A DNA stretch of 64,000 nucleotides, from the NCBI GenBank assembly GCA_016647705.1, contig CM028335.1:14529905-14593904 (forward strand). The letters run 5' to 3'. A program made the translations under genes and the position numbers. The notes under the pieces were generated by a model, which worked only from the letters and a program-made list of their open reading frames with translations, searched no databases and had not been told where the DNA came from. The stretch's first letter is position 1. Each line of letters starts with the position of its first letter. Shown here one piece after another: positions 10,370 through 21,344 of the stretch. The DNA comes from Eucommia ulmoides (taxonomy: Eukaryota; Streptophyta; Magnoliopsida; Garryales; Eucommiaceae).

Positions 10370-11275
10370 ATGTCTACTAATCACGAATTTAAACAAGTCA
10401 CTGTTGATCTCAACAAACCTTTTCGATTCGAAGGGTTTCACTTTAAAAGATGGAGACAGAAAATGTTATTTTTTCTAACAATCGAAAAAGTAGCATATGT
10501 TTGTACAACCAATAAACCTCAATTACCTAAAGATCTTACTAACGCTCAGATTCAAGAAGTTAAGTATTGGGAGGAAAATGATTTTCGTTGTAAGAATTTC
10601 ATTCTTAATGGTATGTCTGATGATCTGTATGATTATTACTACTCTAACAAAATTGCAAAGGAAGTTTGGGATGTTCTTTCGAAGAAATACGACACTGAGG
10701 AGGTTGGAAGTAAAAAATTTGTTGTTAGTCGGTATCTGAAATACCAAATGACCGACGACAAATCTGTGGAAGTTCAGTCTCATGAACTTCAGAAAATCGC
10801 TCATGAAATAATTGTTGAAGGTATGTCCCTTGATGAACAATTTCAAATTGTTGTTTTAATTGACAAATTACCCCCTTCTTGGAAAGATTTTAAGAATACT
10901 TTGAGGCACAAAACTAAAGAGTTTTCTTTAGAAAGTTTGATCACTCGTCTTCGGATTGAGGAGGAAGCCCGGAAACAAGATCAAAAAGACGAAGTGCTCG
11001 TTGTTTCAAACAACGCTCTCAAAAAATCATCTTATGTTGTTATGAAACCCAAAGGGAAAAATATGAAAAATCAGAATCGCAACCACAATAACCAGAACAA
11101 AAATGTGCATCAAAATCAAAATAGATACAAACCCCCTTCAAGAAATAATTCTGAACAGTTTACTTGTTATAACTATGGGAAGGTGAGCCATTTGGCCCGG
11201 AACTGCCGGCAAAGACGTCGTCATGTTCCACAGGAGAATCTTATCGAGGATCAACTTATAGCTATGATTTTTTAA
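10370..11275 (+). pseudogene. gag: gag region of copia fossil B
   Basis: An open stretch of about 300 codons whose start reads MSTNHEFKQVTVDLNKPF. The N-terminal half has the copia Gag pattern (FEGFHFKRWRQKM..., later WDVLSKKYD). A basic Gln/Asn-rich linker precedes a zinc-knuckle-like stretch at about 11161-11205. Gag would form the virus-like particle. It is followed directly by protease-type sequence. Confidence 0.85.
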
Positions 11276-11280
11276 GGGTG

Positions 11281-14221
11281 GTGGGTAAACACTGGTGCTT
11301 CAGGCCATGTCTGCTATGATCGTACCATATTCAAGTCTTATTCTGAAAGTAAAGACAAAAAAGTATTGTTGGGTGATTCCCACTCCACTATTGTTTCCGG
11401 TTCTGGTGAAGTGAAATTAAAATTTACCTCTAGAAAGACAGTCATCCTTAAAGATGTTCTGCATACTCTAGAGATGAGAAAGAATTTGGTTTCGGGCTAT
11501 CTTCTTAATAAGGCGGGGTTTACTCAAACTATTGGGGCTAATTTGTACACCTTAACAAAAAATAATATTTTTGTTGGGAAGGGTTATGCAATTGATGAAA
11601 TGTTCAAATTGAATATTGAAATTAATAAAATTTCTTCTTCTGCTTACATGTTGTGTTCTTTTAATATTTGGCATGCTAAATTTTGTCACGTTAACAAACG
11701 CATTATTAAAAATTTAAGCAACTTAGAACTAACTCCTAAACTGTCTTTGAATAATTTTGAAAAGTGTGAATTTTGCATTCAAGCCAAGATTACTAAAACC
11801 CCTTATATAACAATAATTAGAGAATCTGAACCTCTTAATTTGATACATTCTGATATTTGTGAATTTGATGGTGTTATAACTAGGAATGGTAAACGTTATT
11901 TTATTACATTTATAGATGATTGCTCTTATTATACTTTTGTTTATCTCATGAAAAATAAAAGTGAATCATTTGATATGTTCAAAATATTTATGACTGAGAT
12001 TGAAAATCAATGCAATAAGAAAATTAAGAGGTTACGAAGTGATAGAGGAACCGAATATGATTATGATATTTTCATTGATTTTTATAATTATCATGGGATT
12101 ATTCATGAAAAAACTGCACCGTATTCTCCTGAAATGAATGGTAAGGCTGAAAGAAAAAATAGAACTTTTGTTGAATCTGTAGTTGCAATTTTGCTTAACT
12201 CTGGTGCAGCTTCTCACTAGTAGGGTGAAATTTTATTGACGATTTGTTATGTGCTTAATAGAGTTCCCAAATCGAAAAGTAAAATTTCACCTTATGAAGT
12301 TTTCAAAAATAAGAAACCAAATTTGTCTTATTTTAAAACTTAGGGTTGTTTGGTATATGTTCGTATTCCTGATCCAAAAAGAAAAAAACTTGTCAGTAGA
12401 GCTTATGAATGTGTTTTTATTGGTTATGCAGTGAATAACAAAGCTTATAGATTTTATGATTTGAAAGATCGAGGTATCATATAATCAAATGATGCTAATT
12501 TTTATGAATATAAATTTTCTTTCAAATTGAAGAATAGTGGGGGTTTAATATCTAGTAATAAACCTGTCATTAGAATTAATGAATCTGATAAGTAATTAGA
12601 TATTGAATTTAGAAGGAGTAAACAACCTCGTATTACTAAGGATTTTGGTTTGGATTTCTTTGCATATACCTTAGAAGAGGATCCGCTCACCCTCCAAGAG
12701 GCATTGTCCTCTGTAGATGTCAATTTATGGCAAGAGGCTATAGATGATGAATTGGACTCTCTCGAGTCAAATAGAACTTGGCATTTAGTAGATTTACCTC
12801 CTGATTTTAAAACAATAGGATGTAAATGGATTCTTAAGAAGAAATTGAAACCCGATGGAACCATTGATAAATATAAGGCTCGTCTCGTAGCCAAAGGGTT
12901 TAGACAAAGAGAGAATATAGATTTCTTTGATACTTTCTCACCTGTCTCTAGAATAACATCTATTTGTGTACTTTTTTCTCTTGCTGCAATTCATGATCTT
13001 GTTGTGCACCAAATGGATGTTAAAGCTGCTTTTTTGAATGGTGAATTAGAAGAAGAGATTTATATAGACCAACCTGAAGGATTTGTAATTCCTGGTCTAG
13101 AAAACAAAGTGTGCAAATTAGATAAATCTCTTTATGGTTTAAAACAAGGACCTAAACAATGGTATGAGAAATTTGATAATCTAGTTATTTCACATGGTTT
13201 TAAAGTAAATGAAAGTGACAAATGCATCTATTATAAATCTGAAAATGATGTTTGCACTATTATATGTCTTTATGTGGATGACTTGCTAATTTTTTGTTCT
13301 AATATTCATGTTGTGAATAATGTGAAATTCATTCTATGTGCTAATTTTGACATGAAAGGTCTTGGTGAAGCAAGTGTAATCTTTGGTATTAAAATAACTA
13401 GGTCTAAACAGGGAATTTCTTTGGATCAATCTCATTATATTGAGAAGATTCTAAAGAAATACAATTATTTTGATTGTAAACCAGCATGTACTCCTTATGA
13501 TCCTAGTGTGAAGCTGTTCAAGAACACCGGTGAAGGTGTTAGACAATCTGAGTATGCGAGCATCATAGGCAGTTTTCGATATGCCACTGATTGTACTAGA
13601 CCCGACATATCGTATGTTGTGGGATTACTATGCAGGTTTACAAGAAGACCTAGTATTGAGCATTGGCATGCTATTGATAGGGTCATGAGATACCTAAAAA
13701 GGACTATGAACCTTGGATTACATTATCAAAAGTTTTCCGCTATTCTGGAAGGATATAGCGATGCTGATTGGAATACCCTTTCAGATAACTCCAAGGCAAC
13801 TAGCGGCTATATATTTAGTATAGATGATGGAGTTGTTTCTTGGAAATCTAAGAAATAGACTATTTTGGCTCAATCTACTATGGAGTCTGAGATGATTGCA
13901 CTAGCTTCAGCTAGCGAGGAAGCAGGGTGGTTAAGAAGCCTGTTTTCTTATACCCATTTATGAGAGAGACCGATTCCAGCTGTCTTGATCCATTGCGATA
14001 GTACCGCAGCTATTGCAAAGATTCAGAACCGTTATTATAATGGAAAAAAAAGACAAATACGTCGCAAACACAACACTATTAGAGAGTATATGTCGACAGG
14101 GGCTGTGGGAGTGGATCATGTATGGTTTGATGATAACTTAGCTGATCATTTGACGAAAAGATTAACTCGAGAAAAGATTTACAAAACCTCAAAAGGAATG
14201 GGACTCAGGCCCATAGATTGA
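11281..14221 (+). pseudogene. pol: pol region of copia fossil B
   Basis: Order: a protease-like NTGASGHVC near 11287, a GAG-pre-integrase zinc-finger region with CEFCIQAK (about 11660-11800), an integrase core (about 11830-12200, with DICEFDG and SDRGTEYD), reverse transcriptase (about 12650-13500, with YVDDLLIF near 13272), and RNase H (about 13750-14221, with HCDSTAAIA and ADHLTK). Integrase before RT defines Ty1/copia. This is a fossil that is not continuously readable. Confidence 0.85.
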
Positions 14222-14782
14222 CGAGTCATTTGTGAGGGAAATCCAACCTATAGACTGAAGATCCCAAGAAATAGGTTCAAAGGGTAATAACAACTCATGA
14301 AGTGATATGATAAGAATCATGCTATAATAATAATTTTGAGTTCTATTCTATAAATGTGTTGTTTAAAGCATGATATCCTGAAGCGATAGAAAGTTGAATT
14401 TTTTTATTAACTCTTAATGAGATCTATACTCTATTTGGAGTAGAGTACTTAGTTATAGGAGTACTCTTGATAGACTCACCTATGTGAATGTGAAAGTGTG
14501 GTCGCTTCTTATGAAATTTTGAGCAAAATTCTCTAGAGCATTCACTATACTGGGATACACGTGCATGGCCATAAAGTACGGGCTTTTGGACTACACCCTG
14601 ATAGGGTTGTGTGTGTGATATTGTTAGAGATAGAGTTCAAAACTACGAGTTACTCTAGTATAATCTAAATCATCTTCACTATGTAAAGGTTCTAGTCGAC
14701 AGACACCTTTACTTATGCACAATCTTATATTGTATTATACTGCTCGATGAAAAATTATTTTAAAAAAATTCATTTGGGGGAT
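14222..14782 (+). other. 3' untranslated region of copia fossil B
   Basis: A non-coding stretch between RNase H and the 3' LTR, ending in the polypurine tract CATTTGGGGGA at 14771-14782. No extra gene is seen. Confidence 0.7.
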
Positions 14783-15734
14783 TGTTGGCACATATGAATT
14801 TTTTTAATTATAAAGAAAAATGTTAAATAGGTTTCCCTCTTATCTCTTATCCCACGTTGGTTGGGAGAAGAAATTATGAAGAATATAACAAGGTGCATGT
14901 GGGATACTTAGGGTGTGCCCCCAAAGGGTACCCATATTTTTTGGAGGGGAGAGGAACTACATCCCTACAGGTTTAACACGCGCGCGCGCGCCGCCGCCGC
15001 CGCCGTCCTTCCGACCGGCCATGCCGTGTTGTGCCTAGCCGAGCGCGTGTGTGATGAGGTGGCACTTATTTATATTTTTTGGAAAAAAATTATTTAAAAA
15101 ATATATATTAATATTATAAAACATATTTAATAAAATCTGAACAGGTTTAAAAAATCCAAACGTTTTTCAAATTTTCAATTTAACCGAACAATATTTTTTT
15201 TCAAACATTATTGTATTCATAACGTTGTTGTTTATGGTTTGCATCATAATGTTGTTGTTTATGGTCTGCATTGAATCACAAATGGTAATATTTTGATTAA
15301 ATTCCCCAACGTTTTGGATTGATTTTCCAACGTTTTGAATCCATTCTCTTGCCTATAAATATTGTTTCCTTCATTTGTTTTGAGGCACAACTAGTTTGCA
15401 TCTGCAAGTGAAAACAGAAAGAAAAAATAAAAAAAAAAGCACAAAAAATTTTCTGGTTCTTTGGTTCTCAAATCAGCTTCAGTTTTTCTAGTTTTCATTT
15501 TTTATTTCCAAGTTTCCGAGCAGTCTGTTCTTCTTTAGAATAGTGTGTGTGGGTGTTCGTTTTCCAGGCCTTCTGTTGTGCAAAGAAGGTCCTAGACAGA
15601 GGTGATTCTGGGCTATTTTATCCTGGGGACGATGAGGCTGTTACACTGCTTGCACGATCTTGGGCAGAGCCGCAAAACGTCTTAAAGAGAGTGACCTAAT
15701 CCGTGACTCAACCCAAGCAAATTTCGGTAAATTT
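14783..15734 (+). repeat. 3' LTR of copia fossil B
   Basis: Pairs with 9379-10304. It shares CAACCCAAGCAAATTTCGGT near its end and a GC-rich CGCGCGCGCG...CCGCCGCCG patch near 14980-15005. The junction with the host copia on the right is not clean. Confidence 0.8.
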
Positions 15735-17001
15735 TAACATAGTATCAGGAGTCAATGTTTCATGACCTTGTTTCTGTTAAATTTTTTGAAACCATAACCC
15801 GACCAAGCCTTCTGTCGTACCGTTATATCTGTTGACTGCTACGGATATCACCAATGCTCCGAAATCGTCCCTCATCACATCAACACCTTCGTCTCGAAGA
15901 CACAAGCACAACCCTATCACAACCACCACCAACGGAGCTTTAACGCGCTCCCACGCGCCTACCAAATTCAGAAGTACAATCAAGCCTCGCCATCTTAGAT
16001 TTTGGGCTCGACGGCAACAATTGAGGCTCAAAATTCATCAATGACTATACCATCTGAACCGACTCGACGAGATGAGTCCATACAATCAAGTCTTGTCGTC
16101 TCGGATTTTGGGCTCCACTACAATAACCAGTGCTCAAAATTCATCAACGGCCATATCTCGAAATCGTCTCGATGAGACAAGTCCAATAGAACCCATTACG
16201 GTCCATTTTGATACCTCATGCGCTCTCACGTGCCTAAAGACTGAGAGAGCGCGACTACACGTTAGATCCACGCGCCACCAGCTTTTCTCCCCCACGTCAC
16301 TGCCACGTCAGTGCCAATTAAGGTGCCAAGTCATCAATCAGTAGAAGTTAGTCCAACGCCACGTCAGTTTGGGTTTACATCCAGTACTCATGTTTCGGCC
16401 TTGTTTGTTAGCCATATTGACAATGGTATTATCCTTCTTTTATTTTACGTGGATGACATGATTATTACTGAGGATAATTCGCGTGGTATATCTGAACTCA
16501 AAAAGTTTCTCAGTGGACAATTCAAGATGAAAGATCTTGGTGTGCTTACCTATTTTCTTAGCCTTAAAGTCTCATCTAGTTCAGATGGATCTCTGTCAAA
16601 CCAACTATACCTCAAATCTTCTTTCCAAGGCTGGCATCACTGACTCCACCACTCCCACTACTCCTCTTGAGCCAAATATCTTACTCACTCAACTAGATAG
16701 TTTACCTCTTCAAGATGTCACTCTATGTCGCCAATTAGTTGGAAGTTTAATATACCTTAATGTTACTCACCCAAACATCGCATATGTTGTCCATCAAGTC
16801 AGTTAGTTCTTGTCTACTCCTCAAACGACTTATTACTTGGTTATTTTTCATATTCTTCGGTATGTCAAAGGTACTTTATTTCACGGACTTCATTTCTCAG
16901 TCCAGTTTGCTCCTACTTCACAGGCTTATTCTTATGCCAATTAGGTTGGAGATCCTACCGACCGACAATCAACCACTGATTATTGTTTCTTCTTGGGTAA
17001 C
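15735..17001 (+). pseudogene. Internal remains of copia fossil A
   Basis: Begins with the primer-binding-like TAGTATCAGG, then gag-leader-like sequence without a clear domain. RT sequence runs from about 16380 (LFYVDDMIIT, FKMKDLG.LTYFL) to the RNase H start near 16990 (DRQSTTDY). Its continuation lies beyond the solo LTR at 18714. It is broken in several places. Confidence 0.7.
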
Positions 17002-17224
17002 TGATAGGTGTAAAATACTTACGTATTTCCAAATCGGTTTTGTTAGTTTTCGAGTACGTTTATAGTTACTTTTATGTGTTTTAATTAGTTTTCATACTTT
17101 TTGTATAAATCAGGTGTGTGGGGCATAAAGATAGGAAACTGGAGCAAAAACAATAAGATCGAACCAAAGTGAGTCGAAGTTACGGTGGATAAACAAGCTC
17201 GGAGGCTAAAATATGAAACAGGCC

Positions 17225-17510
17225 CACCGCCTAGGCGTCCAGACCACCGCCTAGGCGGTGAAGAAGCTGAGAAAAGAGCAAATGTTACTGATGGACCACC
17301 ACTTAGGCAAAGATTCTTCGCCTAGGCAGAAATCTAGCAGAGAACGAAGATGGGCTACTGACAGCCAATCGCCTAGGCGGAGAAATCCACTGCCTAGGCG
17401 AAAATCCAACAGAATGTTCTTCCACGTCCACCGCCTACTTTACCGCCTAGGCGATTAGCCTAACTGACCTAACTCTTCCTAGGCGAAGAATCCACCGCCT
17501 AGGCGAAAAT
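17225..17510. repeat. Array of CGCCTAGGCG palindromes
   Basis: About nine copies of the 10-bp palindrome CGCCTAGGCG or one- to two-base variants within 285 bp, five of them perfect. They are unevenly spaced, about 15-60 bp apart, and often followed by GAAAATCC or GAGAAATCC. The block lies in the left third of the solo LTR. Confidence 0.9.
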
Positions 17511-18010
17511 CCCTTATACAGTCATGAGATATTTTTAGGATATTTTGGCTATAAATACCCCCTTCTTCTCCCCCTTCTCTTAGCCTCTCTTGGTGTTTTG
17601 AGTACCTTAGGATATATTTAAGCCTAGGTTTAGGAGTTTTAGAGGTGGAGCTCATATCCCGAAGTAGAGAAGACGGCGAATCGATCGTTGAGCGTTCTTA
17701 GCGGTTTATCTTCGGACGAGGCTAAGTTCTTCGATTGTTTTTCCTTATTTCTTTATCTTAGGATCATGTGAGCATGGTTAGCTCGATTTATATGTTTATT
17801 CCACTATGGCCACAAGTTAAATATGGATTGTAGTAGGGATTAACGGTATATTTATGAATATGTTTGTTTGGATGATTTCGGTGTTACGTTTATGTTTGTT
17901 CTTCGTAGATTGATTCTGTTTATTGTATTTTTTGTTTATTATGCTTAGAATGGTAAATGGAGAATATGGAGTTTTGACAAACCCCGGATTCGGATTAGGG
18001 TAAACAAACG

Positions 18011-18400
18011 TCACGATTCAATAACCCGGGAGGAAATTGAATTGTGGACAATCGATGACGTTGGGGCAAGACTCACGCGACCTAGGGTCGTTAAGACGTT
18101 GAGAGAGACTTCTTCATTGACACAAAGTTGCGTTATATCCCTCGTCTTACACTCGGGAGAGGTGGCAAGAGAGTTTTAGAACGGAGATTGTCGATAGGGT
18201 AAATACAACACGACGATCCAATAACCTGGGAGGGAGTTGGATTGTGTGCAATCAATGACGCTAGGTGAGACTCACATGACCTAGGGTCGTTAAGATGTTG
18301 AGGGGGACTTCTCCATTGACTCGAAGTCATGTATTCCCTCGTCTTATACTCGGGAGAGGTGGCGGTAGAGTTTACATACCGAGATTGTCAAATAGGTCGA
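18011..18400. repeat. Tandem duplication, period about 197 bp, in the solo LTR
   Basis: Two diverged copies begin near 18011 and 18208. They share AATAACC.GGGAGG, ACCTAGGGTCGTTAAGA, and CTCGTCTTA.ACTCGGGAGA in the same order. No reading frame is involved. Confidence 0.85.
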
Positions 18401-18713
18401 ACACCGTAAACGTGAGTAAATCGAGATCGAACACGTATTTATAAACACGTTAATCCCTAGGCAATTCTTGACCCTAAAGCATATTAGCATATTAGTGTAG
18501 TTAATTTAGGTTATATTAGTATTAGTTTAATTAATTAAATACATTTGTTTTCGCCTAAATAAAGTTAGGTCACGACAAACGCGGTATTTGATAGTAACGA
18601 CACGAATCCCTGTGGATACGATAACCCAATCTTAACAATCACACTATACTAAAACTTAGACCTCGTATACTTGCAAGTGTAAGTAGCGACGTATTTTACG
18701 CACTACCAGTAAC

Positions 18714-18977
18714 TCTCTCATTTCTTGGCACAGTAAGAAACAAACTGTGGTTGCTTGTTCCAACACTGAAGCTGAATATTGTGCCATGGCTGATGCAACA
18801 CAAGAATTACTTTGGCTTCAGTGGCTACTCATTGACATGGGAACCTCTTCTCTTTCTGTCACTATTTTACACTGTGACAATAAGAGTGTTATTCAAATCG
18901 TCCACAATGATATCTTCCATGAGCATAAAAAACACATCGAGACTGATTTCCACTTCATCAATCATCACATTCTTTAG
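18714..18977 (+). pseudogene. RNase H part of copia fossil A
   Basis: Reads TEAEYCAMADATQELLWLQW and HCDNKSVIQIVHN, diagnostic of copia RNase H. It resumes directly after the GTAAC duplication of the solo LTR and leads to the polypurine tract and 3' LTR at 19120. Fossil. Confidence 0.8.
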
Positions 18978-19119
18978 AGTATTGTTCTTCTATAATCCAT
19001 TAGTTCAACTGATCAAACAACAGATATTTTCACTAAGGCTTATCCACCCGGACGCTTTCACTTTCTGGTTTTCAAATTCAAGTTCACGTCTTATTTACTA
19101 CCTTGAGTTTGAGGAATGA

Positions 19120-19277
19120 TGTTAATATAATATATAGGCTTTCCAATTAGGTCAAAACCCTAACCCTAGGTTTCCCTTAGTCCCTTATAAATATTTTTAT
19201 TGTAAATTTCTATAACATACTTTTCCCAATATTAATACGATTCATGTTCTTCATTCCACTTCCTATTTATTCTAACA
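19120..19277 (+). repeat. 3' LTR of copia fossil A
   Basis: 158 bp, TGTTAATATAATATATAGG...TTCTAACA. It matches 9261-9378 closely over the shared part, including AAACCCTAACCCTA and TTATAAATATTTTTATTGTAA, a likely TATA region. Confidence 0.85.
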
Positions 19278-19379
19278 GATGGTTAGATCAGGTGACTTTT
19301 GGGGGAAGAGGAAGGTTAAGATTGAGAACGATATTTTTTTCCAATTGAGCTATGGTTGGAGTAGTTGAATTCGACGACG

Positions 19380-19790
19380 GATGATGATTCGGAGTTACTT
19401 TGGGTGCTGCCGTTGAAGTTGTGATGTGAATCGAGAACCAATCAGTAGATCCTGAACATGTTGAGGTAGTAGGTTATAATCTGGGACCGTGACAATGCGT
19501 CGAAGAAGTAGGGACACACTGCCAGGACAGTATTTGGGGTGAAGAAACAATTTGTCAAAGGTCCTCCAACGACGGGTGTCGGAGGAGTAAACATCGATTT
19601 GGAAATCTTCATTGTGTGTACCAAACCCAAACAACTTTGTAGTGAGCCGATTCATACGGATCAAATCTAGTGGGGGCTACAGCAGTGATGGAAAGAGAGA
19701 GAGTATGAGAGAAATGATGGATCTGATGAAGAAGTATGAAAGAAAAATAAAATAAAATAAAAAGACTATTATACCCCTTAAAATGACATG
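19380..19790 (-). pseudogene. F-box protein gene fragment inside the inverted-repeat element
   Basis: On the minus strand, starting near 19760, one frame gives RFDPYESAHYKVVWVW. A neighbouring frame then gives NEDFQIDVYSSDTRRWR followed by TFDKLFLHPKYCPG. This is the order seen in plant F-box-associated domains (FDP....YKVV..., then .I.VYSS.T..WR). The two parts are in different frames, so the fragment is dead or carries an intron remnant. No F-box motif itself is seen. The fragment lies inside the right half of a long-inverted-repeat element, which suggests capture of a host exon. Confidence 0.55.
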
Positions 19791-19932
19791 TGCAGTACAC
19801 ATGATTGCTTTTCCGTCAGTTTGGATGAAAAATTCAACAGAAAAATCTTTTAAAACGATGTTCATACTTAGAGAGCTTAATTGAAACACAATAAAGTTAT
19901 TGAACCATATAGAAATATGCCAATACTTAGAT

Positions 19933-20380
19933 AAGAGGTTATCATGTTAGACAAAAATGATTTTTAGACTATTTCAAGTCTGATTATTTATTTGATTTAA
20001 ATATTGATTGACATATGTTCATATATCAATACATTATTCTTAGTGAGAAGATGGACGTAAAATATTGATTTATAAAAAAATATTGAGACGTAAATGCGAA
20101 TTTGTCTTTCAATAGAGTCTCATGAAATTGATTGAAGTATGTAAAATGAACAATCTCATATTGAACCACTTTTATAATCTATTTTGGATTACGGACCCTA
20201 GGTCGGGGATCTTGGGTTTGGATTTAAGTTGATCCAAATAGAGATAATTCTTTCTAGAATTTTTATTTTTTTAAATTGATTCAAACAATTTTTCTAACTA
20301 AACAAGACTTATTTTTTTCATATTTGTAACTCATTTTTAATAAAGAGTTTCATGTGACAATTCTTAGTAGCTTTAAAGTA
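19933..20380. other. AT-rich spacer, no gene seen
   Basis: No frame, repeat or RNA is recognised. Confidence 0.6.
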
Positions 20381-20389
20381 AGACTTTTG

Positions 20390-20720
20390 GTGTCTTGAAG
20401 TTACTCATTTATTTACTCTATAAATAGAAAAGTTTACAATATCATTTAAGCATGAATACTTAGGAGATCTTTCATTACACATACACTTTGAGTCGATATT
20501 AGTTTATTCTCGAGAAAGAGTTCAACATTTATTTTGTTCGGCAAATCCTTTGATTTCGTGTACTTGTATCGAAGAATTGTGATAATTGTATCTTGAGAAG
20601 TAAACGCCTAAATAACCGTAAGCACCCGATTGGAGACGAAATTTACTTTAAGAAAATATCGTTAAACGATAGTCTCGATTGGTATAAATTTATGAGATTG
20701 TCATCGATAAATGATTGTAT
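20390..20720 (+). other. Promoter-like or LTR-like fragment
   Basis: A good TATA-like CTCTATAAATAGAAAAG near 20417 is followed by a less AT-rich leader with CACCCGATTGGAGACG near 20626. Layout and composition recall the R-U5 part of an LTR or pararetroviral leader, but no ends or partner were found. Confidence 0.25.
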
Positions 20721-20960
20721 ATATAATTTTATTTATTTAATAATTTCATGTATTTTAATTTATTGTTGAAGAATATAATTTTGTAATGTTTGTTAATGTT
20801 CTAGAATATTCACTTTTGTAAATTTTATGTTTAGAAATATTTATTGTCGCATGTACGAGTTTCTGTAATATTTATTGTGAACTATTCTATGCTTTATAAT
20901 ATTTACTGTAAGTTACATTCAACAACAAATTTCACAAAGAGTACATTTTTTATTATTTAT

Positions 20961-20978
20961 GAGTATTATTTGATTGTA
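20961..20978 (+). repeat. Left target-site duplication of the RTE LINE
   Basis: GAGTATTATTTGATTGTA, repeated at 25346-25363 with a single mismatch (G to C at position 12). Confidence 0.9.
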
Positions 20979-21201
20979 ACTCCGTCTGTGGGTGTTCGAT
21001 GGTTTATTTTTTACACACAGTCGGTCCCAAGCCTAGGTAAAGGAGGAGGGTTGCGTTAGGTAGCTAACAACCAGCGAAAAATTTTGTCATAACTTTTATG
21101 ACATGAATCCAAATACATTAAACGTTGGGGCTTTCCCTACTAGTGACGTCTTACATTTTCATCGTCCGAATATAGTGAATAATGAGACAGGATAGGCTAG
21201 G

Positions 21202-21344
21202 GTGTCGCCCAGAAGCGACGCGCTGTGTTTCCGTCTGGATATGGTATCAAATGAGATAAGGTTTCCGCATTATGGTGGACGAGTGCGGATAAAGAAGTTG
21301 GTCCATGAGAATAGGTTTGGGTTAGCAACTTGGAATATAAGAAT
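21202..21344 (+). pseudogene. RTE LINE endonuclease, N-terminal part
   Basis: The frame reads GGRVRIKKLVHENRFGLATW followed by NIR, the conserved start of RTE apurinic-type endonucleases, which nick the target DNA. It is cut by the solo LTR after NIR. The natural continuation (…TLTNKTRELV) resumes at 22569. Confidence 0.85.

Larger units (their letters stand above)
9379..15734 (+). mobile_element. Ty1/copia fossil B (inner), nearly full length
   Basis: Inserted in the 5' LTR of fossil A. LTRs of about 930-950 bp lie at 9379-10304 and 14783-15734, both opening TGTTGGCAC. CATTTGGGGGA just before the second LTR is the polypurine tract. Gag, protease, integrase, RT and RNase H regions follow in copia order. 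By eye the LTRs differ at somewhat under a tenth of positions, so the insertion is probably several million years old at usual plant rates. It is broken, with about five breaks, but most of the length survives. Clade is uncertain; Tork-like is my best guess. Confidence 0.85.
17002..18708. mobile_element. Solo LTR, 1,707 bp, gypsy-like, inside copia fossil A
   Basis: Starts TGATAGGTGTAAAATAC and ends GTATTTTACGCACTACCA, which are inverted relatives of each other. It is flanked by perfect 5-bp duplications GTAAC at 16997-17001 and 18709-18713. The recoverable RNase H sequence continues on the other side. There is no coding content. It contains an array of CGCCTAGGCG palindromes and a 197-bp tandem duplication. 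The ends and the stretch GGGTTATCGTATCCACAGGG (on the minus strand) recall Athila/Tat-type gypsy LTRs, an attribution from memory. Orientation is probably minus. Confidence 0.85.
9261..19277 (+). mobile_element. Ty1/copia fossil A (outer), short LTRs
   Basis: The 3' LTR is 19120-19277 (158 bp, TGTTAATATAA...TCTAACA). The matching first part of the 5' LTR is at 9261-9378. Five-bp flanks AATGG (9256-9260) and GATGG (19278-19282) agree at four positions. A primer-binding-like TAGTATCAGG lies at about 15739, a polypurine-like TTGAGTTTGAGGAATGA just before 19120, RT-like sequence at 16380-16990, and RNase H-like sequence at 18714-18977. It is badly broken and much shorter than a whole copia once its two guests are set aside. 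Both LTRs carry the telobox-like AAACCCTAACCCTA. Confidence 0.8.
8643..19932. mobile_element. Long-inverted-repeat DNA element, interrupted by a copia nest
   Basis: The arms at 8643-8830 and 19745-19932 are imperfect inverted copies of each other over about 190 bp. Both open with ATCTAAGTATTG and share TTTCTAT.TGG, AAACTGACG and ATCATGTG.ACTGCACATG in order. Without the copia nest (9261-19282) the element would be about 1.27 kb. Between the arms lies gene-like sequence, including an F-box-like fragment on the right, which resembles a MULE carrying captured host DNA. A 9-bp target duplication was not evident, so the MULE label is tentative. Confidence 0.55.

Noticed and set aside
20390-20720. 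Host promoter or integrated pararetrovirus leader
   Set aside because: A TATA-like box and leader-like composition are present, but no coding region or partner sequence supports either; kept only as a weak feature.
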